From: Myxococcales bacterium
GTDB lineage: Bacteria; Myxococcota_A; Polyangia; Polyangiales; Polyangiaceae
NCBI GenBank assembly: GCA_025355005.1
Contig: JANXLV010000285.1
Span: 1-40,517 of the forward strand
Direction: 5' to 3'
DNA length: 40,517 bases
Part shown: positions 8,906-16,866 of the stretch, piece by piece
Layout of the letters: every line of letters starts with the position of its first letter
How positions within the stretch are numbered: position 1 is the first letter of the stretch
Notes under the pieces: generated by a model
Seen by the model: only the letters and a program-made list of their open reading frames with translations
Database searches by the model: none
What the model was told of the DNA's origin: nothing
Position numbers and translations under genes: made by a program

Positions 8906-9373
8906 ATGACGGAGCTCGTTCGTCTGCTCGACAAGGAGGCGCTCGCAAGCGCCACCGGACCCACCGGTCGCGCGAGCATTCGTGTCCCGGCGGCATGGCT
9001 CGCGCACGGCGATACGATCGAGTTCGTCGTTCCGGCTCGCCTCTCCTGCGCGCGCTGTGAAGGTGGAGGTTGCGACCGCTGCGACCGGAGCGGCGGACTG
9101 CGGCTCGACGGGGACGAGACGGCGCGGCGTGTAAGGCTCGTGTTGCCGAAGCGGACGGACCCGAGCACGTTCGTGGTGAGGATGGTCAGGCCGCTGGGCG
9201 ACGAGGTCGCGCTCGAACAGCTCGTCGTCGAGATCGGCACGGGCGAGGTCGCGACCGCTGGCTGCACACGCGTGGAGACCGCCATGGCGCCGCCCGCGGT
9301 CAACCGCATCGTGCTCATTGGCGTCGCGGTCCTCGCGCTCCTGGCTGCCATCATCGCAGCATGGCGCCATTGA
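8906..9373 (+). CDS. tail-anchored protein with DnaJ-like zinc-finger motif
   Basis: 155 residues. The middle part contains CARCEGGGCDRC followed by SGG (Cys at 48, 51, 56, 59), a CxxC-x4-CxxC pattern like one zinc centre of the DnaJ Cys-rich domain. It is embedded in beta-rich sequence (SIRVPAAWLAHGDTIEFVVP before it, RRVRLVLPKRT after it) that also resembles the DnaJ substrate-binding fold. There is no J-domain and no HPD motif. A single hydrophobic helix at about residues 134-153 ends in AWRH, so the protein is probably C-tail anchored in the inner membrane with the zinc site in the cytoplasm. ATG at 8906 gives the compact form; an upstream in-frame ATG at 8819 adds only low-quality sequence. 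The unknown gene at 9457 and the ATP-grasp gene follow on the same strand. Confidence 0.72.
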   Translation: MTELVRLLDKEALASATGPTGRASIRVPAAWLAHGDTIEFVVPARLSCARCEGGGCDRCDRSGGLRLDGDETARRVRLVLPKRTDPSTFVVRMVRPLGDEVALEQLVVEIGTGEVATAGCTRVETAMAPPAVNRIVLIGVAVLALLAAIIAAWRH

Positions 9374-9445
9374 TCGCCTGGTGGGGCAGTGCGCAGTTTC
9401 GCACTCCGCGCCAGTCGGCTACGCTCCGCGGGTTCTAGAAACCAC

Positions 9446-9454
9446 GAGGAGGGA
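9446..9454 (+). promoter_or_regulatory. strong ribosome-binding site
   Basis: GAGGAGGGA lies just upstream of the ATG at 9457. It contains a full AGGAGG core with a 4-base spacer and is the best Shine-Dalgarno match I noticed in the window. It fixes the start of the 161-residue protein and, by coupling, probably drives the ATP-grasp gene as well. Confidence 0.8.
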
Positions 9455-9456
9455 AG

Positions 9457-9942
9457 ATGGAAGATCGAGTCGGCCAGAACAACCCGACGTCCAAGGACGT
9501 CCAGGCACTCATCGAAGAGCTCCGCGCGCTGCGGAAGAGGACGGAGAAGTACACGGTCTCACTCACCACCGATGACCGTCGCTCGATGGGCCGCCTTCGT
9601 CCGGGCGCTGAGGGGATCGTCGCGGCGCTCGGCACGCTCGCCGCAAAGCAGGAGCTGAAGCTCCCGAAGATCAGCCTCCAGGGAATGAAGGACGACCTTG
9701 ATCTACAGGCGATTCTCACGCCGCTCCTCGCCGAGCTCCAGTCGCTCACGCAGCGAATCGAGGACACCGTCGTGGAGGCGCAGACCGAGTGCTGGTGGGC
9801 CGCCACGGCCTATTACACAGCGCTGAACCGCATGTCCGCCGCCGACGCTGAGCTGGCCGACGCCCTCAAGCCCGCGACGGAGTTCTTCGCGACCGGCAAG
9901 CGCCGCGGCGTGCCGCTCGCACCGAAGGCACCAGTGACCTGA
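9457..9942 (+). CDS. hypothetical helical protein, partner of the ATP-grasp gene
   Basis: 161 residues, with no signal peptide or membrane segment. The sequence is mostly charged and helical (residues ~10-30 and 85-115 are heptad-like: ALIEELRALRKRTEKY and LLAELQSLTQRIEDTV). A central SMGRLRPGAEGIV segment and a WWAATAYYTALNRM stretch stand out. I do not recognise the family. A strong ribosome-binding site precedes it. The next gene starts on the base immediately after its stop codon, so the two are almost certainly co-translated and stoichiometrically linked. It may be a substrate, adaptor or regulatory subunit of the ATP-grasp enzyme; nothing in the sequence decides which. Confidence 0.75.
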   Translation: MEDRVGQNNPTSKDVQALIEELRALRKRTEKYTVSLTTDDRRSMGRLRPGAEGIVAALGTLAAKQELKLPKISLQGMKDDLDLQAILTPLLAELQSLTQRIEDTVVEAQTECWWAATAYYTALNRMSAADAELADALKPATEFFATGKRRGVPLAPKAPVT

Positions 9943-10926
9943 TTGCGCATCTGCCTCCTGACCAACCAGGATCTGCTCGCGGTCCCCTTCCCCGCGGACG
10001 ACTGGCCGTGCGACCCGCGCCCGTTCATTCCTGACGCGCACTGGGAGGTCGAGTGTCTGGAGAAGCCCACGTCGGTTGCGCAAGTCACCCGGCGCATCGC
10101 GCAAGGCTTCGACGTCTTCTTCAATCTCTGCGATGGCGCCGCCGATCAAGACACGCCCGGCATCGAGGTCGTGGAGACGCTCGAGGCGCACGGCGTTGCC
10201 TTCACCGGCGGCACCAGCGAGTTCTACGAGCCCACGCGCGAGCAGATGAAGGCGGCGTGTCGGGCGGAGGGGATCGCCACGCCCGCGTACGTCTTTGCTC
10301 GCAATACCGCTGACGTGGAGCGTGCCGCAAGAGAGCTCCGCTTCCCGCTCATCGTCAAGCACCACAGCAGCTACTCGAGCGTGGATCTGTCGCGCCGCTC
10401 GCGCGTGCTCTCACCCGCCGGGCTCGCGCAGCAGGCGCGCAAGATCATGCGCCGCCACGGCGCCGCCCTGATCGAGGAGTTCATCGAGGGTGACGAATGC
10501 ACCGTGCTGGTCGCGGAGAACCCCGACGACCCCGCCCATCCGCGCACCTACGTTCCGCTGCGCTACCGCTTCCCCGAGGGAGACACCTTCAAGCACGCAC
10601 GCGTGAAGTGGGTCGACTACGACCAGATGTCCGCGGGTGAGGTGAACGAGCCGGCGCTGGACGCGCGACTACGCGACGTCTCCGCGCGCTTCTTCGTGGC
10701 GCTGCACGGCGCAAGCTTCGGCCGCTGCGACATCCGCGTGGACCGCAGCGGCACGCCGTACATGCTGGAGATCAACCCGAACTGCGGCGTGTTCTATCCG
10801 AAGACCGATCCCGGCAGCGCCGATCTCTGCATCAAGCACGACCCCGAGGGCCACGTGGGATTTACGAACCTGCTCGTTCGAGCCGCGCTCGCGCGACACG
10901 AGCGAAGCGCCGCGAAGCGACGCTGA
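9943..10926 (+). CDS. ATP-grasp ligase, D-Ala-D-Ala-ligase-like
   Basis: 327 residues. The order of elements follows the D-alanine-D-alanine ligase branch of ATP-grasp enzymes: an N-terminal domain (RICLLTNQDLL...), a central ATP-grasp fold with FPLIVKHHSSYSSVDL (lysine and flexible loop), an ALIEEFIEGDECTVLV strand, and the C-terminal metal/phosphate motif RCDIRVDRSGTPYMLEINPNCG. The chemistry would be ATP-dependent acylphosphate formation and amide or ester bond formation. The true substrate is unknown: the Ser/Lys and Gly-rich loop details differ from classical Ddl, so I give no symbol. The start is TTG at 9943, directly adjoining the TGA (9940-9942) of the preceding gene, which indicates translational coupling. 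No alternative start with a ribosome-binding site is visible nearby. Confidence 0.85.
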   Translation: MRICLLTNQDLLAVPFPADDWPCDPRPFIPDAHWEVECLEKPTSVAQVTRRIAQGFDVFFNLCDGAADQDTPGIEVVETLEAHGVAFTGGTSEFYEPTREQMKAACRAEGIATPAYVFARNTADVERAARELRFPLIVKHHSSYSSVDLSRRSRVLSPAGLAQQARKIMRRHGAALIEEFIEGDECTVLVAENPDDPAHPRTYVPLRYRFPEGDTFKHARVKWVDYDQMSAGEVNEPALDARLRDVSARFFVALHGASFGRCDIRVDRSGTPYMLEINPNCGVFYPKTDPGSADLCIKHDPEGHVGFTNLLVRAALARHERSAAKRR

Positions 10927-10935
10927 TCCGCGTGC

Positions 10936-11379
10936 TCACCGCGTGGGAGACGACTGGCTGCTGAACGTCACCGGCACGCGGAGCGTGCTGCCCGTGCCAC
11001 CTGGCGCCGGAAAGGTCGCCGCGCGCACCACGCTCGCGAGGCATTCGACCAGCGCGGGTGACATGGAGGTCTTGTCAGGTGCGCTGACGTCGACGACGTG
11101 TCCATCAGCCGCGATGCGCGTCACCAGCGAGACCGAGCCCTCCGCCGCAGGGTCGGCATTGAGCGCGGTCTGGTAGCACGCCTTGAACTTTGGTCGCAGC
11201 GTGGAGATCACTCTGTCCACGTCGCCACTCGGCCCCATGGTCGCGCCTGGACTCGACGGCCGCTCCTCTGCCGCCAGCGGGCTAGGCCCGGGAGCGGGAC
11301 CCGATCGCGACAGCGAGGCGTCGCGTTTGCTGCAGGCAGCGACGAGCGCGAGGGCGAGCAACACGATCAATTGGCGCAT
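10936..11379 (-). CDS. AgmX/PglI-type C-terminal domain lipoprotein
   Basis: 147 residues. A short signal (MRQLIVLLALALVAAC) ends in the lipobox LVAAC. A Ser/Pro-rich linker runs to about residue 50, followed by a compact domain: VDRVISTLRPKFKACYQTALNADP, GSVSLVTRIAADGHVVDV, ALVECLASVVRAATFPAPGG. The two conserved Cys and the order helix, Cys-Tyr, beta-hairpin, second Cys, phi-PxPxGG match the AgmX/PglI C-terminal domain, a TonB-C-like fold common in Myxococcota and first described from adventurous gliding motility mutants. Its precise role here is unknown; a periplasmic structural or transport-coupling function is likely. ATG at 11379 is preferred over TTG at 11385. It converges on the ATP-grasp gene with a 9-bp gap. 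Confidence 0.82.
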   Translation of the reverse strand: MRQLIVLLALALVAACSKRDASLSRSGPAPGPSPLAAEERPSSPGATMGPSGDVDRVISTLRPKFKACYQTALNADPAAEGSVSLVTRIAADGHVVDVSAPDKTSMSPALVECLASVVRAATFPAPGGTGSTLRVPVTFSSQSSPTR

Positions 11380-11413
11380 GGGCAACGAAGTGTCGCCCGA
11401 GCACCGCCGTCAA

Positions 11414-11623
11414 TCAAGCTGCTCGCGACCTACATCTTGAGGCCGGGAACGAGCCGTTGATGAACGCGTCGAGGACGTCGCCCTCGAAGCCGAGGATGTC
11501 TTGCGTCTCGGCGATGCTGCCGAGCAGAGAGACCGTGTGAACCGACCAGTTCTGCAGGCGAACGGTCGTCTGGGTCGTAGCGCGCCGATAGTTCCCATGT
11601 TCGTTGCATTTCCTGGGCTCCAT
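11414..11623 (-). pseudogene. possible small gene remnant
   Basis: In the divergent gap between the AgmX-type lipoprotein and the deaminase gene, a minus-strand frame of 69 codons has a protein-like middle (RLQNWSVHTVSLLGSIAETQ, then DILGFEGDVLDAFINGSFP). Its codons there are strongly G/C-ending, and then the final ~10 codons lose that bias (SRCRSRAA). A shift to the neighbouring frame at about 11435-11445 would end in LVPGLKM. This suggests a decayed or frameshifted short gene. I do not recognise it, and it also overlaps the probable promoter of the gene at 11638, so it may be chance. Confidence 0.25.
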
Positions 11624-11637
11624 GCTTCATTGCCCGC

Positions 11638-13353
11638 ATGCGCGCTTCGCTCCTTGCCGTCACGCTTGCGGCCTTTGCTTCCGCCCTGGTCGTCGTTGGT
11701 TGCAGCTCCGCCGGCTCCGCCTCACCCACGGACAACGGTGATCCGGATGCCTCTCCCGATGCCGCCGCGACGGCCGATGCCGGTCACAACCCCGCGAGCG
11801 ATCTCGGCCCAGATGGCGGCCCATCGACCAAGGACGCGGGCCCTCCGAAGGTCCCGTGCGCGAACGCCACGGCATGCGAGCAGGCGGCCGACGACAACCT
11901 CAAGGCGGCAAGCGGAAACGCCGCAGCGCTGGCGGCGTTCGTCAAGGCCATGCCCAAGGGAGGCGATCTGCACAACCACCTGACGGGCGCCGTGTACGCA
12001 GAGACCTATCTGGATCTCGCGAAGAAGGACGGCGACTGCATCAACACGAGCAGCTACAGCGCAGTCTTCGCGAACCAGTGCGGAGCGACGAACCAACCCG
12101 TTCCTGCGGCCGGCATGTTCTTCGACCAGATCGTCTCCGCGTGGTCGATGCAGGGCTTCGTTCCCGGTGGCGCGCAGAGCGGGCACGATCACTTCTTCGC
12201 CACGTTCGGAAAATACGGCGCGGTCGCCGGCGGGCATCGCGACGACACGATCGCAGACGTCGCGAAGCGCGCGGCCGACGAGAACCAGCTCTACGTCGAG
12301 ACCATGTTCAACCTGGGCAAGAACGTGGGCACCCTCGCCGCGGCGGTGTGGACCACCACCGTCACCGCCGACATCCTCCAGACCTTCTACGACGCTCTCC
12401 TCGCCGACCCCGGGTTCGCAGGTGCAGTCGCGAACGACGTGGCGGTGGTCAACGATGCATCCACGCGCTACCGCACGAACCTCGGCTGCGGCAGCGCGGG
12501 AAAGCCCGCGGCGTGTGACGTGGGGGTGCGCTTCGTCTCGCAGGTCGCGCGAACCGGCGCGCTCGATCAGCTCTTCGGGCAGCTGGTGAGCTCGTTCGAA
12601 ATGGCCGCAAAAACCCCGGGGATCGTGGCCCTGAACCTGTCGTCGCCCGAGGACGACACGACCTCGCTCAAGAACTACGACCTTCACATGGCGATGCTCG
12701 ATTTCCTGTACCAAAAATACACGGTCACCAACCTGAGCCCGCTCCACATCACGCTGCATGCAGGTGAGCTCGCGCCCAAGTTCCTGCCGCCTGCGTACCC
12801 GGATGCCAACACGTTCCACATCCGCAAGGCAGTCGAGGTCGGACACGCCGAGCGCATCGGCCACGGCCTCGACATCCTGTCCGAGACGGACGCACAAGGC
12901 CTGCTCGATGAGATGAAGACCGCGAACGTGATGGTGGAGGTCTGCCTCTCGAGCAACATCCAGATCCTCGAGGTGGGCGGCGCGAACCACCCGCTCGGCG
13001 AGTACCTGAAGCACGGCGTCCCTGTCGCGCTCGCGACCGATGATCAGGGCGTGTCGCGGTCCAGCATGGCCGGCGAGTATGCGCGGGCCGTCACCGATCA
13101 GAAGCTCGGCTACCGCGACCTGAAGTCGCTCGCGCGAAACAGCCTCGAGCACGCGTTCCTGCCGGGACCAACCCTCTGGCAATCGCTCTCCGCCATGGGG
13201 CCCATCCCCGTCGTCGACTGCACACCCGCGGCGGGCATGGGGCTCGGCGACCCCCCGAGCGTGGCGTGCAAGGCGTTCCTCGACACGAGCGAGCGCGCCA
13301 CCATGCAGTGGGAGCTCGAGCACCGCTTCGTGGTGTTCGAGAGCAAGCAGTAG
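11638..13353 (+). CDS. secreted adenosine deaminase-like lipoprotein
   Basis: 571 residues. The signal ends in the lipobox VVVGC (Cys 22), followed by an Asp/Ala/Pro-rich linker to about residue 75. The catalytic domain carries the adenosine/AMP deaminase signature in order: MPKGGDLHNHLTGAV (zinc His 112 and 114), LHAGE (His 374, Glu 377), ERIGHG (His 409), CLSSN, and ATDDQGV (Asp 468/469). The expected zinc ligands and catalytic Glu and Asp are all present, so it should be active. The PKGGDLHNHL start and extracellular location recall the secreted ADGF/CECR1 branch. It would deaminate extracellular adenosine or a related purine, converting released nucleosides for uptake or detoxification. 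Start ATG 11638 is fixed by the signal peptide. It faces the next gene, ending 15 bp from that gene's stop. Confidence 0.9.
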   Translation: MRASLLAVTLAAFASALVVVGCSSAGSASPTDNGDPDASPDAAATADAGHNPASDLGPDGGPSTKDAGPPKVPCANATACEQAADDNLKAASGNAAALAAFVKAMPKGGDLHNHLTGAVYAETYLDLAKKDGDCINTSSYSAVFANQCGATNQPVPAAGMFFDQIVSAWSMQGFVPGGAQSGHDHFFATFGKYGAVAGGHRDDTIADVAKRAADENQLYVETMFNLGKNVGTLAAAVWTTTVTADILQTFYDALLADPGFAGAVANDVAVVNDASTRYRTNLGCGSAGKPAACDVGVRFVSQVARTGALDQLFGQLVSSFEMAAKTPGIVALNLSSPEDDTTSLKNYDLHMAMLDFLYQKYTVTNLSPLHITLHAGELAPKFLPPAYPDANTFHIRKAVEVGHAERIGHGLDILSETDAQGLLDEMKTANVMVEVCLSSNIQILEVGGANHPLGEYLKHGVPVALATDDQGVSRSSMAGEYARAVTDQKLGYRDLKSLARNSLEHAFLPGPTLWQSLSAMGPIPVVDCTPAAGMGLGDPPSVACKAFLDTSERATMQWELEHRFVVFESKQ

Positions 13354-13368
13354 AGAAGCGGCGCGCTC

Positions 13369-13824
13369 TCAGCGGCGCGCGATGGATACGGCGTCTGGCG
13401 CGTCCGGCAATACGTCCAGCGTGACGTCGCCGGCATCTGCCACGACGGACACCAGCGCGTATGCGCCCGACAGCAACAACACCTTGGTCTCGCGGGCCTT
13501 CGCGGCGTCTTCGAGCCACGCGATCTGGTGGGGCCGGAGGCCCTGAAAGAGGCGCGCGGCATCCCGGCCCTCGAGGCCGAACACGCCGCTCGCGCCCTCC
13601 TTGATCTCGAGGCCCAGCGCACGACACGTACGCACCGTGAGCCGGTCCGCGCGTACCACCACGCACGCCACCATGCTCGCGTCCCGCGCTCGCACCGCGA
13701 CGATCTCCTGGGCATGCGTGCTCATGGCCTGCGTGAGCAGCGACACCGCGCGTGCAGCCGCAAGTGCCGACAGTGCGTAGCGCGCGTTCAACGATCTCCC
13801 GAGCATCGCGCGCAAACCTATCAC
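13369..13824 (-). CDS. hypothetical protein
   Basis: About 151 residues, soluble, no signal peptide. The N-terminus is Ala/Arg-rich and helical (LNARYALSALAAARAVSLLTQAM), followed by alternating beta-strand sequence (EIVAVRARDASMVACVVVRADRLTVRT, then KVLLLSGAYALVSVVADAG). No family is recognised; the strand pattern could be a profilin-like or roadblock-like small fold, but this is speculation. The start is GTG at 13824, which has AGGAG two bases upstream, or ATG at 13806. It follows the zinc-ribbon gene by 41 bp on the same strand, so the two may be co-transcribed. Confidence 0.6.
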   Translation of the reverse strand: MIGLRAMLGRSLNARYALSALAAARAVSLLTQAMSTHAQEIVAVRARDASMVACVVVRADRLTVRTCRALGLEIKEGASGVFGLEGRDAARLFQGLRPHQIAWLEDAAKARETKVLLLSGAYALVSVVADAGDVTLDVLPDAPDAVSIARR

Positions 13825-13865
13825 GGCTCCTACGCTCTCGTGACGGCCGGCGCACTGCGCATGAA

Positions 13866-14303
13866 TCAGTCTCCGCCACCGAGCAGCGTGGCGATCACCG
13901 TGAGCACGGCATCACCCGCATTGCCTTCGTACTTTCCGGGACGGATGGCCCACGTGTCCGACGTGTCGGACGTCATCGCCATGAGCTCGTGGACGTCGAA
14001 GAACGTGCCGTGGGTCTGGCAGTGATCGAGCCGGATGCGCTTCGGAGTCCACTCCGCCTGCATCACAACACGGCAGATCGGGCAGTGCAGCGGCGCCTTG
14101 TCGAGCTCCTGGCGCACGTACCCGAGCTTCTCGGTCCCCTGCTCCGCCATTCGCGCGGCGACCTTGTCGGCTCCGCGCCGCACCATGGCTGCGTGCTCGG
14201 GCGACAGGAGCACGGCGGCGCATTGCTGGCACTGGTACGCCGACCCCGCGCCCAGCGGCCGCAAGCTCATCGGGGCTCCACACCGTGCACACGTGCCGTT
14301 CAA
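13866..14303 (-). CDS. zinc-ribbon protein, TFIIB-type zinc finger domain
   Basis: 145 residues. Two zinc ribbons are visible: CARCGAP with CQQC (residues ~5-35), and CPIC with DHCQTHGTFFDVHELM (about 88-120). The latter matches the bacterial zf-TFIIB domain (CPxC, then DxCxxHGxWFDxxEL). These cytoplasmic proteins are widespread in Myxococcota and of unknown function. The tail (residues ~120-145) has an unusual TSDTSDTW stretch and ends in LLGGGD. Start TTG at 14303 includes the first CxxC and sits 22 bp after the stop of the upstream gene, with GGGAAGG just before it; the first ATG would cut off half of the first ribbon. Confidence 0.75.
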   Translation of the reverse strand: MNGTCARCGAPMSLRPLGAGSAYQCQQCAAVLLSPEHAAMVRRGADKVAARMAEQGTEKLGYVRQELDKAPLHCPICRVVMQAEWTPKRIRLDHCQTHGTFFDVHELMAMTSDTSDTWAIRPGKYEGNAGDAVLTVIATLLGGGD

Positions 14304-14325
14304 ACCTTCCCGCCTTTCAGTTGGT

Positions 14326-15726
14326 TCAAGGGAGCGTGAGCTCCGCGAGCGACGCGCCGAACGTTGCACGTACGATGGGCTCCAGCGCGGCCGGCTCTCC
14401 GACGATATGAAACGTGCGGTGCGTATGGGTCGCGCTCTGGCCGGGCGCGAGCTCCTCGCCGGGCGAGCTCGTCTCGATCTCGTAGAAGCCTCCAAGGGCT
14501 GGCTTTCCCGGACCGGTGGGGCCGTCGTTGTAGCTGTTCACGACGTCGCCGCCATACGGCTCCTTCTGCTGCTCCCACATGCTGTTCACGTAAGGCAGCG
14601 GGGTCTTCTTCTTCGCGGGCATTGGGTACTGGACGATCGTGAGGAGCTTCGCTGCGGCGCTGTAGCTTCCCGCAAGCCCACGCGCGCGCATCGGACCGAG
14701 CCCGATCTTTCCGCGCGCGAGTCCGTCGACCTTGAAGACGAGGAAGCTCTTGTCTTCGTGAACGGAGAGCCGGTCGGCGGGCACTTTTCCGAAGTATGCG
14801 TCGTTCACGATGGGCCCCAGATTGGCTTCTTTTCCAGGCGAAAACGGGATCACGACGCGACCGTCTGCAGCGGGGGAGAACATCGCGAGGATCCACATGG
14901 AGAGGAGGCCGCTGTCCTTCTTCCACGGCGCCTTGCCGACGTTCTTGAGCTCGTTCACGGTCTCGAAGCCCACCATCTCGATGGACGATCCCACCGCGTC
15001 TAGCCCGAGCAGGCGCCTGGCCGTGTCGCGATCGATGAGAGACACGCTCCGCTTCACGTCCACCGAGAACGGGGTGCCCGTCCAGTTCGCCACGTCCATC
15101 GCGTGGTGGAACGAGATCTTCGACTTCGATTGCGTGACGACGTCCCACGCACCTTCTTGAAGCGCGTGCGGCACCTGCCACGCGTCGAATGCGAACGCGG
15201 AGCCCTTCGGAAAGTAGAGCCCGAACTGCCCACCCTCGGGTCCGAGCCAGAAGCGATCTTCCCCGCCGTAGTTGTCGAACGCAGTGCCCGTCTTCTCCGC
15301 GGAGATGAACGCGCGATGGATCCAGCCGAAGCTACGGCCCGTCGCGGAGACGGAGCTGGTCATGACGCGCCCCTGGTACTTCGCGGAGACGGCCACGCGC
15401 GCGCCGAGATCGCTCTCCAGGATCTGCACGGCGCCGTGCTTCTCCAGAAAGGCAACGTCCTCGGCGAAGGTCGCAGGCGTGGTCGTTGCGGTCGGCGTGG
15501 TCGTTCCGGCGGACGCAGTGGCTGCGGTGGTTCCGCTCATCGCAGCGCCTCCGTCGTTCGCGGCGAGGGCGCTGTCAGAGAAGGGCGCGGGCGATGACGA
15601 CACGGGCGCAGCGGAGCCAAGCGGTGGCGCTGGCGCAGCGGGGACAGGAGGCGCGGGGTCCGCGCATGCGGCGAGCGCGATGACACCAGCAAGTGCCCAG
15701 GAAATGCGTCGTTTGAACGTCCCCAT
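14326..15726 (-). CDS. lipoprotein, DUF6786-like (galactose-mutarotase-like fold suspected)
   Basis: 466 residues. The signal ends in the lipobox ALAAC (Cys 21), then an 80-residue Ala/Ser/Thr/Pro linker. The globular domain (about 88-466) has the distinctive stretch FGWIHRAFISAEKT, YGGEDRFWLGPEGGQFGLYF and later VNSYNDGPTGPGK, FYEIETSSPGEEL. From memory this matches the DUF6786 family, beta-rich secreted proteins with a supersandwich fold akin to aldose 1-epimerases. That points to a carbohydrate-related periplasmic or surface role, but no catalytic assignment is possible. Start ATG 15726 has AAGGAT about 10 bases upstream. It is upstream of the zinc-ribbon gene and 45 bp downstream of the hydrolase lipoprotein gene. 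Confidence 0.72.
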   Translation of the reverse strand: MGTFKRRISWALAGVIALAACADPAPPVPAAPAPPLGSAAPVSSSPAPFSDSALAANDGGAAMSGTTAATASAGTTTPTATTTPATFAEDVAFLEKHGAVQILESDLGARVAVSAKYQGRVMTSSVSATGRSFGWIHRAFISAEKTGTAFDNYGGEDRFWLGPEGGQFGLYFPKGSAFAFDAWQVPHALQEGAWDVVTQSKSKISFHHAMDVANWTGTPFSVDVKRSVSLIDRDTARRLLGLDAVGSSIEMVGFETVNELKNVGKAPWKKDSGLLSMWILAMFSPAADGRVVIPFSPGKEANLGPIVNDAYFGKVPADRLSVHEDKSFLVFKVDGLARGKIGLGPMRARGLAGSYSAAAKLLTIVQYPMPAKKKTPLPYVNSMWEQQKEPYGGDVVNSYNDGPTGPGKPALGGFYEIETSSPGEELAPGQSATHTHRTFHIVGEPAALEPIVRATFGASLAELTLP

Positions 15727-15771
15727 GTCAGGTCCATCCTTTTCTCATGGTGCGTGTTGCGAGGTCCACGT

Positions 15772-16857
15772 TCATTTCGTGAGGAACAGAGAGAGCGCGC
15801 CCGTCAGCTTGGCGGTCTCACAGTTGGGAGAGAGATGTCCGCAGGGGCCTTCCAGCACGAGCAGCTGCGCGTTCGCAGCTGCAGAGAACGCCTTGCTCGG
15901 GAGCGGGCTCACCATGTGATCTTGCTCGGCGACGACGATCAGCGCTTTTGGCTTGAAGCTCCTTCCGGCCTCTCCCAGCGATCCACCGAAGGGCTTCGCG
16001 AGGTCGTGCGCGATCATCGCCTCGAGCTGGCGATGCCAGTCGTTCCAGTCGAACTTCGTGTTCTTCTCCACGTCGGCCATCCACGCGGGGAACGCATCAC
16101 GGCTGGTCTCCTGCGCGCGGTACGCCGGCGTGGAGAGCATGAGGACGTGAAGGTCGTTCACGGTACGCAGCTGCGGATGACCTTCGTAGTCGCCGTTCTT
16201 GTACGCCACGTCGGAGTCGAGCGCGTGAAGCTCCGCGTTCCACAGCAGCAAATCTTGAGACGTGAGCTGCGGCGTGCCGACGATCGACACGACGCGCGCC
16301 GTGCGCTCGGGATGTCGCATCCCCCACGCGAGCGCCTGCATTCCGCCCATGGAGATGCCCATCACCGCGTGGAGCGTCTGGATGCCGAGCATATCCATGA
16401 CGCGCTTCTGGCTCTCCACCATGTCCCCGGTGGTGAACCTCGGGAACCGAAGACGCGGCTGTGTCTTGCTGTTCGACGGAGACGTGGACACCCCATCGCC
16501 GAGCGCATCGACGAGGATCAGATAGAAGCGGCTCGTGTCGACCAGCTTGTTCGGCACGACGTCCACGATGTCACCGGTGGTGCCCGTGAAGTACGTGGGG
16601 AACAGGATCGCGTTGGACTTCGACGCGTCGAGCTTTCCGAAGGTCCGATACCCGACGCGACATTCCTCGATGCGCTCGCCGCTCTCGAGCGGGCATGTGC
16701 CGAGCTCCGCAAACTGCTGCGTCCCGTCGCCGACTGTCGCGCGCGTGGTGGGCGTGGTGGGCGTGCGCGCCGGAGGCACAGGCGCGGGAGAGGCGCCGCA
16801 CGAGAAGAGAGCACACGCGAACGAGAGCAAGCTCACGACCGAGGTGGATGCACGCAT
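15772..16857 (-). CDS. MetX-type alpha/beta-hydrolase as a lipoprotein
   Basis: 361 residues. The signal ends in the lipobox ALFSC (Cys 20), then a short Pro/Thr linker. The body follows the homoserine O-acetyltransferase branch of alpha/beta hydrolases: YRTFGKLDASKSNAILFPTYF near the start, nucleophile elbow GISMGGMQAL (Ser 169), acid VVAEQDHMV (Asp 313) and the histidine in CGHLS (His 341). Cytosolic MetX enzymes acetylate homoserine for methionine synthesis. A lipid-anchored, exported version has no acetyl-CoA available, so it more likely acts as a hydrolase on an ester or amide outside the inner membrane. The complete triad argues for activity. Start ATG 16857 is fixed by the signal. The gene follows the J-domain gene by 9 bp, an operon-like spacing. 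Confidence 0.86.
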   Translation of the reverse strand: MRASTSVVSLLSFACALFSCGASPAPVPPARTPTTPTTRATVGDGTQQFAELGTCPLESGERIEECRVGYRTFGKLDASKSNAILFPTYFTGTTGDIVDVVPNKLVDTSRFYLILVDALGDGVSTSPSNSKTQPRLRFPRFTTGDMVESQKRVMDMLGIQTLHAVMGISMGGMQALAWGMRHPERTARVVSIVGTPQLTSQDLLLWNAELHALDSDVAYKNGDYEGHPQLRTVNDLHVLMLSTPAYRAQETSRDAFPAWMADVEKNTKFDWNDWHRQLEAMIAHDLAKPFGGSLGEAGRSFKPKALIVVAEQDHMVSPLPSKAFSAAANAQLLVLEGPCGHLSPNCETAKLTGALSLFLTK

Positions 16858-16866
16858 GAGCGCATC

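Noticed and set aside
11722..13323. Long minus-strand open frame (533 codons) opposite the adenosine deaminase gene
   Set aside because: It is the antisense shadow of a gene with clear deaminase motifs and codon bias; its protein is Arg/Val/Glu/Asp-rich with no family pattern.
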